From the NCBI GenBank assembly GCA_934153805.1, contig CAKPFO010000005.1, positions 4,080 to 68,079 on the forward strand: a DNA stretch of 64,000 bases, written 5' to 3'. The notes under the pieces were generated by a model, which worked only from the letters and a program-made list of their open reading frames with translations, ran no database searches and was not told the origin of the DNA. Each line of letters opens with the position of its first letter. Position 1 is the first letter of the stretch. Of the stretch, positions 26,274-34,883 are shown piece after piece. The translations under genes and the position numbers were made by a program. This stretch comes from an uncultured Clostridia bacterium (GTDB lineage Bacteria; Bacillota; Clostridia; TANB77; CAG-508).

Positions 26274-26508
26274 TTACTCCTTTACTACTAAATTTGCTTT
26301 GATTAAATCGTATAATGTTTCTAATAATATTTGCCCATTATTTCTAATCTGTATCTCTCTATCTTTAAACCAAATAATAATATACTCTTTATAAAACAAA
26401 CCGCTTTTTAAATTCTTTAACATATACTTTGTCGTCTATATAATACTCTTGTTTAAACCCAAACTTTTCAAGTTCTTTTAAATCTACATCTTCTCTTATT
26501 TTTAACAT
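26274..26508 (-). pseudogene. Small early protein, frameshifted at 26403
   Basis: ATG 26508 follows AGGAG and overlaps the previous stop. The frame starts MLKIREDVDLKELEKFGF and stops after 39 codons at RFVL, while the next frame continues GLFYKEYIIIWFKDREIQIRNN... to TLYDLIKANLVVKE. Removing one C at 26403 (AAG-C-GG to AAG-GG) gives a continuous 77-aa protein. Such LKELEKFGF...LYDLI proteins are common in Clostridial prophages, which supports a single gene. An alternative is a separate 49-codon ORF starting inside the first one, but it has no ribosome site. Confidence 0.65.
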
Positions 26509-26711
26509 ATCTCCTCCCATTTGTTTGTATAGTCTTTTTTATATCTAACAGCTTTAATTTTGAAATTATTACTTTCAGATTCTATATGTTGTTCTAATGC
26601 TTTCAAACAACTTATACATATTTTTAAATTCTTATTAGGCAATTTAACTTCTTTTACTTCTTCATCTTTATTTAATTCAACTTTACATATATCACAATAT
26701 CTTTTAAACAT
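26502..26711 (-). CDS. 69-aa zinc-ribbon protein
   Basis: Two Cys pairs, CDICKVEL at residues 6-9 and CISCLKAL at about 33-36, form a likely zinc ribbon; the rest is charged. It is coupled to its downstream neighbour by a four-base overlap. Possible nucleic-acid binding; function unknown. Confidence 0.65.
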   Translation of the reverse strand: MFKRYCDICKVELNKDEEVKEVKLPNKNLKICISCLKALEQHIESESNNFKIKAVRYKKDYTNKWEEIC

Positions 26712-26713
26712 AT

Positions 26714-27001
26714 CTATTCTCCTCTTAAATCATTCTTCTTCACCAAATCTAATATAATGCCGAAATCTATATTAGGTATCATTGCATGTATACGCTCTGC
26801 TTTGTATTTCTGTTTAAGTTCTTTTACAATTTTCTTAGCTTCTTCTTTCTCAACTTTTTTTATTTGAAATCTGTCTTTCCTTGCATCATTACCTATACAA
26901 TTAAATAGACAAGTATTAGCTCCTTTTTCGGTTGTTTCGCAAATTTGCGGAAATTGAAACTCTTTTTTGATATCATTCCATATCATGTATCTATATTCCA
27001 T
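26714..27001 (-). CDS. Early phage protein, 95 aa
   Basis: Contains CLFNCIGNDARKDRFQIKKVEKEEAKKIVKELK, a charged helical middle. The start lies inside the end of the methyltransferase gene (GGAGG five bases upstream). No recognised family. Confidence 0.6.
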   Translation of the reverse strand: MEYRYMIWNDIKKEFQFPQICETTEKGANTCLFNCIGNDARKDRFQIKKVEKEEAKKIVKELKQKYKAERIHAMIPNIDFGIILDLVKKNDLRGE

Positions 27002-27572
27002 CTTTTCCTCCTACTTCATTGCCCCAACAGTCCCAATTATCTACTGTTTGCCTTGCAAACAATTCTATTTTTGGAACTTGTCCTACTAATTGTGTTATTC
27101 TTTCTCTTGCTTCATCTGGCTTTCTACTATGCTCTCTTCTTTCTGAGACTATACAACTACTAACATAATTACTTATTTTCAAATTACTTGGTTTTCCTTT
27201 AGTCGCAAGCAAACATACTTCACAATTACTTTTAGTATAGAAACCTATACCAAAAAATGGTTTTCCATCTCTTTTATTGGTTTTTATCCAACTAAACCCT
27301 AAAGTTTTATATGTAAATCCCCATGCTTCTATTGTTTTTAATGCTTCAATTAAATTCGGAAAAGTTGCCCACATAAATAACATACAATCTTCTGCAGCTA
27401 TTTTTTGAATCGTATCTCCCATATTTTCTATATCTTTTGTTTTCATTGTTTTATAATGTTTTGTTACTCCTCCTGACATTTTATAATCATTTCTTTTATC
27501 TTTATATGCCCAAGGTGGATCTGCATAAATTATATTATATTTTTTATTAGTATTATATATATCTACATACAT
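26991..27572 (-). CDS. MT-A70-family DNA adenine methyltransferase
   Basis: 193 aa. The catalytic motif DPPW (YADPPWAY, residues 17-20) and MLFMWATFPNLIEALKTIEAWGFTYKTLGFSWIKTN are the MT-A70/Ime4 signature, with the later N-terminal-to-C-terminal order of group beta N6-adenine methyltransferases. It probably modifies phage or host DNA, a common anti-restriction function. No restriction enzyme gene is nearby. Confidence 0.9.
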   Translation of the reverse strand: MYVDIYNTNKKYNIIYADPPWAYKDKRNDYKMSGGVTKHYKTMKTKDIENMGDTIQKIAAEDCMLFMWATFPNLIEALKTIEAWGFTYKTLGFSWIKTNKRDGKPFFGIGFYTKSNCEVCLLATKGKPSNLKISNYVSSCIVSERREHSRKPDEARERITQLVGQVPKIELFARQTVDNWDCWGNEVGGKDGI

Positions 27573-27958
27573 TTATCTTCTCCTCCTACTTTGTATGCGT
27601 TTTGTTCATATTGTTCATGAGTTAATATTTCCACTATATCATCTTGTGTACGTATTCTTCCGTTATATTCTTGTATGTATATCCATCTTTCATATTTTTC
27701 TTTTTCATTTTTATAAATTAATATTCTTTTTGAATTTTCATATATACTATCTTCTATTGCTAAAACTCTATATCCATTTACATAGTCTCCAACTTCTATT
27801 AAGTCAATTAGTTGCTTGCTATGTTTTACTATATTCTCTATTAGATAAAGTCCATTTTCGCATTCTACATATATTCTCATATAAAAATTAGAATTTATAA
27901 CTTTATCAATTTTTCCATTTTTAGTTCTAACATATTCGTTTACTTCTATTTTTCCCAT
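27563..27958 (-). CDS. Conserved early phage protein, beta-rich
   Basis: 131 aa with an SH3-like N-terminus (GKIEVNEYVRTKNGKIDKVINS...) of the type seen repeatedly in small Firmicute-phage proteins, followed by VGDYVNGYRVLAIE and a C-terminal helix. It overlaps the methyltransferase start by ten bases. Function unknown. Confidence 0.65.
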   Translation of the reverse strand: MGKIEVNEYVRTKNGKIDKVINSNFYMRIYVECENGLYLIENIVKHSKQLIDLIEVGDYVNGYRVLAIEDSIYENSKRILIYKNEKEKYERWIYIQEYNGRIRTQDDIVEILTHEQYEQNAYKVGGEDKCM

Positions 27959-28161
27959 TGCTCCTCGTTCCTTCTTCTTAAAATTTCCTCTGGAGTATTT
28001 AAATCTTCTTTCATGTCATTAAGTATTTCTATCTTGTCTCTTTTTTGTTTATCAGTCAATTTGTAGTCTGCTACAATCTTTCTACGCTCTTTTATTAAAA
28101 ATTCTTCTATTTGTTGTTTAGTTTCATTGCTTACCTTTAAACTTTCTTTAAATTTATTCAT
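27946..28161 (-). CDS. Early phage protein, 71 aa, helical
   Basis: Fully helical and charged (LIKERRKIVADYKLTDKQKRDKIEILNDMKEDLNTPEEILRRR). ATG 28161 follows AAAGGAAA. Function unknown. Confidence 0.6.
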   Translation of the reverse strand: MNKFKESLKVSNETKQQIEEFLIKERRKIVADYKLTDKQKRDKIEILNDMKEDLNTPEEILRRRNEEQWEK

Positions 28162-28173
28162 TGTTTTTCCTTT

Positions 28174-28362
28174 CTACACATTTTCTATTCTTTTTACTAA
28201 ATATCTGTGTTCTATTTTGTTTTCTTTAGATATCCCAGATAAAACGCTTGCTTTCGTCATATTGTATTTATCTGCAATCTGTTGTACATTATCATATATT
28301 CCTACACATTGCTCGTAATCTTTCATATCATATACTGCATATATCTTACTCATATACATCAC
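28174..28362 (-). CDS. Early phage protein, HTH-like
   Basis: 62 aa at most; internal ATG starts at 28359 and 28353 are equally possible, as the Shine-Dalgarno is weak. IADKYNMTKASVLSGISKENKIEHRYLVKR has the look of a small HTH (NUMOD1-like) DNA-binding motif. It overlaps the membrane protein upstream. Confidence 0.55.
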   Translation of the reverse strand: MMYMSKIYAVYDMKDYEQCVGIYDNVQQIADKYNMTKASVLSGISKENKIEHRYLVKRIENV

Positions 28363-28561
28363 TTAAGCTATCTTCTACTACTTTTTCATAGTTCTGCTCG
28401 TATATGTTTAGTTTCTCTTCTAAGTTTTGTATGTAATTATCTTGTTTCAATATATCCGTTCTATAAAGACCTATTGTCATTCCAGTAATTAAAATTATTG
28501 CTAATATGATTAAAATCATTAAAAATATTGGCATAATATATTCCATTATAAAATTCCACAT
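28346..28561 (-). CDS. Small single-TM early protein
   Basis: 71 aa: an N-terminal transmembrane helix (PIFLMILIILAIILITGMTIG) and a coiled-coil tail. It starts directly after the RuvC-like gene. Function unknown. Confidence 0.6.
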   Translation of the reverse strand: MWNFIMEYIMPIFLMILIILAIILITGMTIGLYRTDILKQDNYIQNLEEKLNIYEQNYEKVVEDSLSDVYE

Positions 28562-28562
28562 T

Positions 28563-29038
28563 TTAAATTTCTCCTCTCTCTTTCATATCTAAATATGTAA
28601 TTCCTACGGCGTAAGCTTGCCATATATCTGCCTTAAATCCATAAAACCAACCGAGGATTTTTCTTTGTTCCTACTACTCCAAATCTATCTATTAAAGCTT
28701 GTCTTATATTGCTATCTTTTGCTTTCATAGAATGGCATATATTCATTTTTTCGTCTTTACGATATATGTAACTTTCTTTCATTCCTGATGCCTCTGCAAA
28801 TTTGCCTATCCATACGCAAGTATCAAACACTTCTTTTCCTACTGGCATTCCGTAACTTGCTATCATTTCAATTACTATCTCTGAAAATCTAAAAAATGAA
28901 CTATCTTTATTTTCTACTATTAATTTTATTAGTTCTTCATTTTTTAATTTTCCAAAATACATTGGATAATAACCTTCACTATCTATTACGCAATACGCAC
29001 TTTCTATATTTCCGTGGATCTATTGCTAATATTTTCAT
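28563..29038 (-). pseudogene. RuvC-like Holliday-junction resolvase, two one-base frameshifts
   Basis: The ATG at 29038 begins MKILAIDP, then the frame breaks; the next frame continues GNIESAYCVIDSEGYYP... to GTKKNP and breaks again; the third continues GWFYGFKADIWQAYAVG to the stop. Deleting one C at 29014 and one at 28653 gives an unbroken 157-aa protein with the RNase H-like start of phage RuvC-type resolvases (DPGNxESAY, first catalytic Asp) and the late D of KADIWQAYAVG. Both extra bases are a C before GG, as at four other sites. Either the gene is inactive or, more likely, the consensus sequence is wrong here. Confidence 0.8.
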
Positions 29039-29423
29039 CTTTTGCCTCCGTACATTTCAACTTTTTTATTATTCTAGGGTTATATGTCCTCTCTTTGTTG
29101 TTCTTTTCTAAAGTTTTTAAATTCTTTAAAACTTGAATAATATCTCCTGTTATTAACTTGTTATTATACTTATCTGTAAAACCTTTTAATGTCATTACTT
29201 TCATTAATTCATCTTTGTATGTTCTTCGTTCTTTTAGTACATCTCTTAAAACTACTGCTACTTTTGTTATTTCTACTGCATTGAGATTTCCTAGCTCTAA
29301 TTCGTGCAGTAAATCATTTCTCTCAAGTTCTACTCTTTTTATTTGTTCTTCTAAATCTGCTTTTAATTTATCTATGTTTTCAAAAAAGTTTTTCATTTCT
29401 ATTAGAAATTCCTCTTCTGTCAT
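29004..29423 (-). CDS. Early phage protein, coiled coil
   Basis: 139 aa (the C-terminus would change if 29014 is an error). The N-terminal coiled coil MKNFFENIDKLKADLEEQIKRVELERNDLLHELELG is followed by an arginine/lysine-rich end. It overlaps the RuvC-like start by 35 bases and the previous stop by four (ATGA). Function unknown. Confidence 0.6.
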   Translation of the reverse strand: MTEEEFLIEMKNFFENIDKLKADLEEQIKRVELERNDLLHELELGNLNAVEITKVAVVLRDVLKERRTYKDELMKVMTLKGFTDKYNNKLITGDIIQVLKNLKTLEKNNKERTYNPRIIKKLKCTEAKDENISNRSTEI

Positions 29424-29618
29424 AACTCTAATTTCTCCTGTATTCCTAAATTTATCTTTATCTTTGCTATGCTATCTTCTACAGTTGGTATTTCTACATA
29501 CTTACAAGTCTTTAACCCTGTAAAGTTAGGCATTTCTAGTCTATTACAACCTGTACACCAACCTTTTGAGATAGCTTTTGCACATATTCCGTTCTAGCGG
29601 TGGATAATTATATTTCAT
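29420..29618 (-). pseudogene. Small Cys-containing early protein, frameshifted at 29591
   Basis: From ATG 29618 the frame reads MKYNYPPLE and soon stops. Removing one C at 29591 (GAA-C-GGA to GAA-GGA) gives GICAKAISKGWCTGCNRLEMPNF... ending ATGA into the next gene, 65 aa in all. GWCTGCNRL looks like half of a zinc site. The restored end overlaps the following ATG by four bases, as its neighbours do, which supports the repaired frame. Confidence 0.6.
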
Positions 29619-29621
29619 AGA

Positions 29622-29840
29622 CTATCCTCTAACTACTTTTACATATTTTTTATTTTTCTTTTTGCAAATTAAATATGTTGTATAACCGTCTATTAAATAT
29701 CCTTCTTTGTTAATTACAATCGGTTGTTCAAACTTACCGTGTACTAGATAATAATAAACTTTATAATTCATTTTCCAACTTTTGGGTGGATGTTCTACAA
29801 AACTGTCTTTTATTTTTATATTACTTAATTTCTTTATCAT
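29622..29840 (-). CDS. ParB/sulfiredoxin-like small protein
   Basis: 72 aa. PIVINKEGYLIDGYTTYLICKKKN resembles the ParB N-terminal (ParB/Srx) fold around its IxGxxR-type loop, although the arginine is replaced. Coupled into the early operon. Role unknown. Confidence 0.6.
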   Translation of the reverse strand: MIKKLSNIKIKDSFVEHPPKSWKMNYKVYYYLVHGKFEQPIVINKEGYLIDGYTTYLICKKKNKKYVKVVRG

Positions 29841-29849
29841 ATTGCCCTC

Positions 29850-30158
29850 CTAATTAATATTTGGAATATGCTTGCTAAACTCAAAATGATATTTATCTTC
29901 TTCGCTACGTCTTATATCTTCTATTTCGTCTGTTAAATATTCTGGATGCTCTTCAAAGAATTTTCTTTTTTGTCTTGTTATAGCTTCAAAGCTTATTCCG
30001 TTATATTTCATACCTTGTAATACAATTCCAAATGCTGTACCTGCATTACAATCTGTCATTTTTATTACTACTTGTTGTATTAGATACCATGTATCTTCTC
30101 TCGCTGTTTTATCTTCTTTTAAAGTTTCATAAACTACTCTTTTTATGTTTCTATTCAT
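29850..30158 (-). CDS. Early phage protein, 102 aa
   Basis: Helical, with KMTDCNAGTAFGIVLQGMKYNGISFEAITRQKRKFFEEHPEY. ATG 30158 follows AGGAAGG. No recognised domain. DNA-replication neighbourhood. Confidence 0.6.
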   Translation of the reverse strand: MNRNIKRVVYETLKEDKTAREDTWYLIQQVVIKMTDCNAGTAFGIVLQGMKYNGISFEAITRQKRKFFEEHPEYLTDEIEDIRRSEEDKYHFEFSKHIPNIN

Positions 30159-30171
30159 TTGTTACACCTTC

Positions 30172-30480
30172 CTATCTATCAATAAACTCTTCTGTTATCT
30201 TTCTTAATTCTTCTTTTTTCTTCATTTTGCTAGGCTTAAATGTTACTGCTTTAACTTCTACTTTTGTCTTTATCCTATCTACATACTCCACTTTGCACTC
30301 TTCAAATAAACTTTCTTGCGCTATTACGTTATCGCCGTTGTCATTATTTTCTACTATCATATAGCTGTAATATTCTTTCGCATTTATCTTATTCGCTAGT
30401 TTAAATGCTTGTTCTTTGTCTGTAGCTGTATCTATCTTTTCCCAGCCTTTTATTTTACTGTTTCCATATATTCTGTACAT
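30172..30480 (-). CDS. Early phage protein, 102 aa
   Basis: A small alpha/beta start (MYRIYGNSKIKGWEKIDTATDKEQAFKLANKINAKEYYSYMIVEN) of a type common next to phage replication genes, with a basic helical end. Function unknown. Confidence 0.6.
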   Translation of the reverse strand: MYRIYGNSKIKGWEKIDTATDKEQAFKLANKINAKEYYSYMIVENNDNGDNVIAQESLFEECKVEYVDRIKTKVEVKAVTFKPSKMKKKEELRKITEEFIDR

Positions 30481-30491
30481 TGCATTCTCCT

Positions 30492-31058
30492 TTATTTAAT
30501 ACTCATTAATTCATTAAATAATTTTTCTTGTTCTTCTATCGGTAATTGATTGTATTTTTCTTCGTTTTTACATTGATTAATTAATCTAATTTTTTCTGCA
30601 AAACTTTTTCCTTCAATTTTGCCCTTATATATATTAAATAAATATAAATAAATATTATTATCATTATTGTTAGTGTTCATTTGTTGTTCATTTGTTGTTC
30701 GTTCGTTGTTCACTTGTTGTTCTATTTGTTGTTCATTTTGTTGATATTCGTTCCAGTTAATTATTGATATAAGCCTATTTTGTGAACAAGTTTGTTGTTT
30801 AATTTGTTGTTCGATTTCAAAGATTTTTAAAATTCTTTGTACTTTGCTTTCAGAAATGTTAAATTTTTCTGCTATAACTTTTCTTCCTGTTATTAATTGT
30901 CCTTTTTTTAAAATTATCTTGTTTTTATTAAATATAGCTGGACTTTCTTTGTGCGTTGCATTTAATAATAAATACATCCAAACTGCAAAGTAATCGCTAT
31001 CTTTACATACAATAGGATTTTCTAATATTTTTCTATATGTACTAATCCAGCCTTCCAT
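30492..31058 (-). CDS. Replisome-organizer-like (DnaD/phage replication initiator) protein
   Basis: 188 aa. The N-terminal winged helix (GWISTYRKILENP...YFAVWMYLLLNATHKESPAIFNKNKIILKKGQLITGRKVIAEKFNISESKVQRILKIFE) is typical of Firmicute phage replication initiators. The centre is Gln/Asn-rich because the gene carries tandem 11-12-bp repeats (30675-30814). No helicase loader or polymerase is present, so the phage probably uses host DnaB/DnaI and DNA polymerase III. Confidence 0.75.
   Translation of the reverse strand: MEGWISTYRKILENPIVCKDSDYFAVWMYLLLNATHKESPAIFNKNKIILKKGQLITGRKVIAEKFNISESKVQRILKIFEIEQQIKQQTCSQNRLISIINWNEYQQNEQQIEQQVNNERTTNEQQMNTNNNDNNIYLYLFNIYKGKIEGKSFAEKIRLINQCKNEEKYNQLPIEEQEKLFNELMSIK
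30675..30814. repeat. Iteron-like repeats inside the replication gene
   Basis: A run of 11-12-bp direct copies of TTTGTTGTTCAT between 30675 and 30740, and two more at 30791-30814, lie inside the initiator coding sequence. An 11-base unit shifts the reading frame at each copy, so spacing on the DNA rather than a protein repeat seems to be kept. This is the place of the origin in several phages. Confidence 0.6.
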
Positions 31059-31142
31059 ATTTTCTCCTTTCGTAAAAATGAGGACATAAAAACTCTATAA
31101 CTTATTTGTTATATATTTGTTTCTACATCCTCCTTCCTTTTA

Positions 31143-31430
31143 TTAATCAAACATTTTAAATATTTCTTTTTCTATTAAATCTTTTGCTTCTTCTTTTGAC
31201 ATATTATTTAAATCAAATTTTTGTATTTTTACTTTTTCATTATCTAATATTGTTTCTGTTCTTTTTTCTTCTCTATTTTTTAATGCTAAATCTATTACTT
31301 CTCTTATTACTTTCTCTGATATATTTTGTTTTCTTAAGGCTCTTACATACATTACTAATCCTGTTAAAATTTCATCTGTCTTTCCTGTTATTTCTGTATA
31401 TTCTTCTGTTATTACTGCTTTAAATTTCAT
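31143..31430 (-). CDS. Early phage protein, 95 aa
   Basis: Helical: GLVMYVRALRKQNISEKVIREVIDLALKNREEKRTE. ATG 31430 follows AGGAGG. No family recognised. The 84 bases between it and the replication gene hold no further ORF. Confidence 0.6.
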   Translation of the reverse strand: MKFKAVITEEYTEITGKTDEILTGLVMYVRALRKQNISEKVIREVIDLALKNREEKRTETILDNEKVKIQKFDLNNMSKEEAKDLIEKEIFKMFD

Positions 31431-31495
31431 TTTTATTTCCTCCTAATATTTTTTATAAATGTGGGTTAGGATTTGCACCTAACATGATTTATAAT

Positions 31496-31963
31496 TTATT
31501 CTTCATCTATGTTTTCTACTAGTATCTTTTCAGTTTTAGGGGTGTAAGGAAAGTTTATATATACTCTGCTTGCTCCGCCACCTTTTACATACCAACTTTT
31601 TCCTTTATTATCTGAAAATATTTTTCCTTCTATATCGTAAGCATTTCCATCTTTATCCTTAAAGACCCTTGAACATCTTTTATTTTGATAATATGTATCG
31701 TTGTTATAGTCTAATTTTATCCATTCGTCGTCTTTTCCTGTTAAAGGGGTTATAGGTTCATAATTTAATAGTTTCTTTATTAAACTTATTGCATAGCTTG
31801 CACTGAAACCACTATGTCCTTGTTTTGAAAATACTTTTACTATTTGTAGAATATCTTTGTTTATTTCTTTTTGCATTTCTTTACTTTCTTCATCTTCACA
31901 TCTACTCAAGATAATATCTAACTCTCTTTCTGCAAATGCTACTAAATTACTATTTTTACTCAC
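31496..31963 (-). CDS. Conserved early phage protein (SxxSYxxxxLxxLLxYEPLTPLTG type)
   Basis: 155 aa. GFSASYAISLIKKLLNYEPITPLTGKDDEWIKL...QNKRCSRVFKDKDG is a pattern seen in many Firmicute phage early regions. I know of no assigned function. ATGA overlap with the HNH gene. A GTTAGG / CCTAAC hairpin (31465-31483) lies after its stop. Confidence 0.7.
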   Translation of the reverse strand: MSKNSNLVAFAERELDIILSRCEDEESKEMQKEINKDILQIVKVFSKQGHSGFSASYAISLIKKLLNYEPITPLTGKDDEWIKLDYNNDTYYQNKRCSRVFKDKDGNAYDIEGKIFSDNKGKSWYVKGGGASRVYINFPYTPKTEKILVENIDEE

Positions 31964-32370
31964 TTTTCATTCCTCCTAATATAATTTTTTCCTATTAAAT
32001 CTATAAATTCTTGTCTAGTATGAGTTTTCTCATACTCTTTTTGTGTATCTATTCTTAATTGATTTATTATTTTTTCGTTACTATGACATTCTCTGCATAG
32101 TAACTTAATAAATTTATTTTTTATACTTCTTTTTCTATTACTTCCACCAAAAATTTCGTGTGGGTCTAATTGTTTTGAGTATTTACCACAAAATTCGCAT
32201 TTGCCTTCTTTTATTATACATTTATCTCTTTGTCGTTCCAATTTTGCTAACTTCTTGCTTTTCTTTTTAATTTGTCCGCTCTTAAGTGGACTTTCTGTAT
32301 TCTTTAGTCCGCTTTTCTGGCTTATTTTAGGCACTGGGTTAAAACTATTTGATAAATCTTTTACTATCAT
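31960..32370 (-). CDS. HNH/NinG-like endonuclease
   Basis: 136 aa. A zinc-type HNH core: CEFCGKYSKQLDPHEIFGGSNRKRS...KNKFIKLLCRECHSNEK (residues about 60-105), with metal Cys pairs and the H-N-H residues in DPHEIF, NK and CHSN. It stands beside the NinB-like gene, as ninG does in lambdoid phages, suggesting a role in recombination. Confidence 0.75.
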   Translation of the reverse strand: MIVKDLSNSFNPVPKISQKSGLKNTESPLKSGQIKKKSKKLAKLERQRDKCIIKEGKCEFCGKYSKQLDPHEIFGGSNRKRSIKNKFIKLLCRECHSNEKIINQLRIDTQKEYEKTHTRQEFIDLIGKNYIRRNEK

Positions 32371-32909
32371 TTCTTATCCCAACTTTCTAACAAACTATTA
32401 ATCTCTGATTGTGGCTTTGTTTCTATGCCTACAGCTTTGCAATCTTGTACTAGATTGTCTATTAATCTACTCATCTGTTTGCTATTGTACGAACTCGAGC
32501 CATAATATGCATTTATAATTTTAAATTCTGTATCTCCTATGTATGTTGTATCTACTATTTCACAAAACCAAGCTATTCCTCTATCAGTCCATATTTTTTC
32601 AAATGTCTTTACATCTTGTGTCATTATTTTAAATTGCTTAAATATTCCTAATTCTTTTACTCTACGTTTGTAATCTTCTATTGTGTCTATGTCTTTATAA
32701 TCGCAAACCTCTTGAAGCAATTTCCAAAAGTATTTATTTGCGTCGAGACTACGAGGTTTACGATATTTTTTTATTTCAATAGATAATTTACCGTCTCTTA
32801 TTTCTTCTAGGCTAGAAATTGATTGTCGTTGCTCTAGAAGTAATGTTATTTTGAGCTTGTTGGTTTTATAGTCTATTGATATGTCTTGTAATGTTCCTAT
32901 ACTTTGCAT
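32367..32909 (-). CDS. NinB-like recombination protein
   Basis: 180 aa. RKPRSLDANKYFWKLLQEVCD (about 50-75) and MSRLIDNLVQDCKAVGIETKP near the end are typical of NinB/Orf family proteins that help RecA-independent strand exchange. It is next to the ERF annealing protein and the HNH protein. Confidence 0.75.
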   Translation of the reverse strand: MQSIGTLQDISIDYKTNKLKITLLLEQRQSISSLEEIRDGKLSIEIKKYRKPRSLDANKYFWKLLQEVCDYKDIDTIEDYKRRVKELGIFKQFKIMTQDVKTFEKIWTDRGIAWFCEIVDTTYIGDTEFKIINAYYGSSSYNSKQMSRLIDNLVQDCKAVGIETKPQSEINSLLESWDKK

Positions 32910-32918
32910 ATTAAACTC

Positions 32919-33551
32919 CTATTTTTTATTTGGTAAATTTTTAATAGCATTTAAAATAGCTACATATTGCTTTTTAGTTAAATCTTTTGTATTTTCTATG
33001 CCATAATTTTTCTTTAGATTTTCTACTACATTTAAACCTTTATCTGTCATAAGTCCGTATACAATCTTTGCTTGTTGTTCTGTTACTAATGTATCTAAAT
33101 CTTCATTTTGTATTTTTCCTTCATTTTTGTTACTTTCTTCTGGAGTTTCAGCATCTGGGTCTTTCATTTCTTCTGTTGGAATACAGAACACTTGAAATAA
33201 TGCATACTTCATTGCTATAGCCATTGCTTTATTAGTCGCTTTATCTCCACTATCCATTCCTTCTCCTATTGTTACTGCTTCAATATTTGTTCCATCTTCT
33301 GCGTAAAATTTATATTTAATTTTACATATTGAATATATCAATCCTCCACCAGTCTTTGTTGTTCTCTCTTCTCTTGTCTGCTCTAATATTTCAGGTACTA
33401 TAAACACTTTGTTTTTTGCTAATAATGGTTGTAATGCATTCATTACATCGTCTATTCCTCTATACATAAATCCTTGAGTTTTATTTTTTTGATTTTTTCC
33501 TATTGTAGGTACTTCTTCCATTATTTTAGTAATGCTTTCATATATGTTCAT
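32919..33551 (-). CDS. ERF-family single-strand annealing recombinase
   Basis: 210 aa. The N-terminal TIGKNQKNKTQGFMYRGIDDVMNALQPLLAKNKVFIVP and GEGMDSGDKATNKAMAIAMKYALFQVFCIPTEE (about 115-150) match the ERF superfamily. The C-terminus is acidic and variable. It anneals single strands during phage recombination and acts with the DUF1351-like protein encoded upstream. Confidence 0.9.
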   Translation of the reverse strand: MNIYESITKIMEEVPTIGKNQKNKTQGFMYRGIDDVMNALQPLLAKNKVFIVPEILEQTREERTTKTGGGLIYSICKIKYKFYAEDGTNIEAVTIGEGMDSGDKATNKAMAIAMKYALFQVFCIPTEEMKDPDAETPEESNKNEGKIQNEDLDTLVTEQQAKIVYGLMTDKGLNVVENLKKNYGIENTKDLTKKQYVAILNAIKNLPNKK

Positions 33552-34364
33552 TTATAATTCCTCGCTTTCATATTCAATATTAGACAATTGTAAAAATTGT
33601 TCTATTTTTGCTTTTTCCTCATCTGTAACATTTAAGACAATAGTAATCTTATTTTTATTTTGGACTATCCTAAATTCATTGTTATTTATTTTTTCTTCTG
33701 CTGATATAATTACTGCTTTACTTGCTTCTTTTATAAATTCTTCTTGCTTTTTCTTTTCTTCTTCAATAGCTTTAAATCTGTTTGTTACACTTGTTATTGC
33801 TTGTGCTACATTTAATGTTTGTTTGTATTCAACTAATATTTCTGTTTTGTGTTCTTGTGTTTCAATTAAATTTAAATCGTCTACTACTTTATCTATAAAT
33901 TGTTTTGCTTGTTCTTTTAAGCTTTTCATACTTGCTGACAATGTTACATTTATTTTTGCTTGTCCATATGTAATAAAATCAATATTATTAGCTATTTTGT
34001 ATTCTTCAAAATAATCTTTTATTTCTTGTTCTTTTTTTGTTTTTAATTCATTTTCTATAGAATCTACTTTGTTTTTTAATTCAATATCAGCATTTTTATA
34101 TTTATCTGATACATATTGTTTATAAATTTCTTCAAATTGCATATAAGGTACTAAGACTTGTTCTTTTACTAATTTTCTTTGTACTTCTAAGTCTTTAAAT
34201 TCTTTATTCATATCTGCTCTTACTTGTTTAACTTCTTTTACAGTTTCTTCTGTACAAATTAAACTTTTCGCGTTTTCCACTTTTTTGTCTATCTCTGTTG
34301 ATAATTCTTTTAGTCTTTCTTGTATAATTGGCAATTGCTTAACTACTATTAATTCATTACTCAT
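33552..34364 (-). CDS. DUF1351-like phage protein
   Basis: 270 aa, long coiled coils (residues 15-115, 185-215). VKQLPIIQERLKELSTEIDKKVENAKSLICTEETVKEVKQVRADMNKEFKDLEVQRK is characteristic of proteins found directly upstream of phage annealing recombinases. Start ATG 34364 overlaps the stop of the previous small ORF. Confidence 0.75.
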   Translation of the reverse strand: MSNELIVVKQLPIIQERLKELSTEIDKKVENAKSLICTEETVKEVKQVRADMNKEFKDLEVQRKLVKEQVLVPYMQFEEIYKQYVSDKYKNADIELKNKVDSIENELKTKKEQEIKDYFEEYKIANNIDFITYGQAKINVTLSASMKSLKEQAKQFIDKVVDDLNLIETQEHKTEILVEYKQTLNVAQAITSVTNRFKAIEEEKKKQEEFIKEASKAVIISAEEKINNNEFRIVQNKNKITIVLNVTDEEKAKIEQFLQLSNIEYESEEL

Positions 34365-34491
34365 TATCGTTATCCTCCCATTCTCTATCTTCCTCTTCTG
34401 CTAGATGCTCATAATACGCATCCCAGTCAGTTGATTTTGCATAAAAATTGTTATAACATTCATTGTTATATTCATCTGTCACGTCTAACAT
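34357..34491 (-). CDS. 44-aa acidic early protein
   Basis: ATG 34491 follows GAGGGGAG. The peptide is acidic and rich in Trp/Tyr (STDWDAYYEHLAEEEDREWEDNDNE). It overlaps the next start by eight bases. Too short for assignment, but the ribosome site and coupling support it. Confidence 0.55.
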   Translation of the reverse strand: MLDVTDEYNNECYNNFYAKSTDWDAYYEHLAEEEDREWEDNDNE

Positions 34492-34575
34492 TTTTACTCC
34501 CCTCTTGCATACCCACTTTAATTGTGCTACAATATAAGTGGATATGAATTTATATAATTGTTCTAAATCTAGAAG

Positions 34576-34815
34576 TTATTCGTTAGTTTGGTCGCTATTG
34601 ATAACTTCTTTTATTTTGTCAAATCTGTCTACTATACTGCCTTGACCTTTTAGGAATACTATGTCTTCTATTTTTTTCATTTTTCTTGCATAGCCTTGTC
34701 CTCTCTGCTCTGCGTTGTTGCGTTCTTTTATTTCTTCATTAAGTTTATTTATGGATAACATTGAATATAAACTCATTCCTAATAAAATACCGATTAATAA
34801 AACTGCTATATACAT
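34576..34815 (-). CDS. Small single-TM early protein
   Basis: 79 aa: an N-terminal transmembrane helix (YIAVLLIGILLGMSLYSML) and a charged tail. It is divergent from the plus-strand gene at 34884. Function unknown. Confidence 0.6.
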   Translation of the reverse strand: MYIAVLLIGILLGMSLYSMLSINKLNEEIKERNNAEQRGQGYARKMKKIEDIVFLKGQGSIVDRFDKIKEVINSDQTNE

Positions 34816-34883
34816 ACTTTCTCACCCCTTTCTATTTGTTTATTTATGTGATATAATTACCTCAAAAAAGTGAGGTTATTATT

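Noticed and set aside
31465..31483. GTTAGG / CCTAAC hairpin that looks like a tRNA T arm
   Set aside because: No acceptor, D or anticodon arms could be found around it, so it is not called a tRNA.
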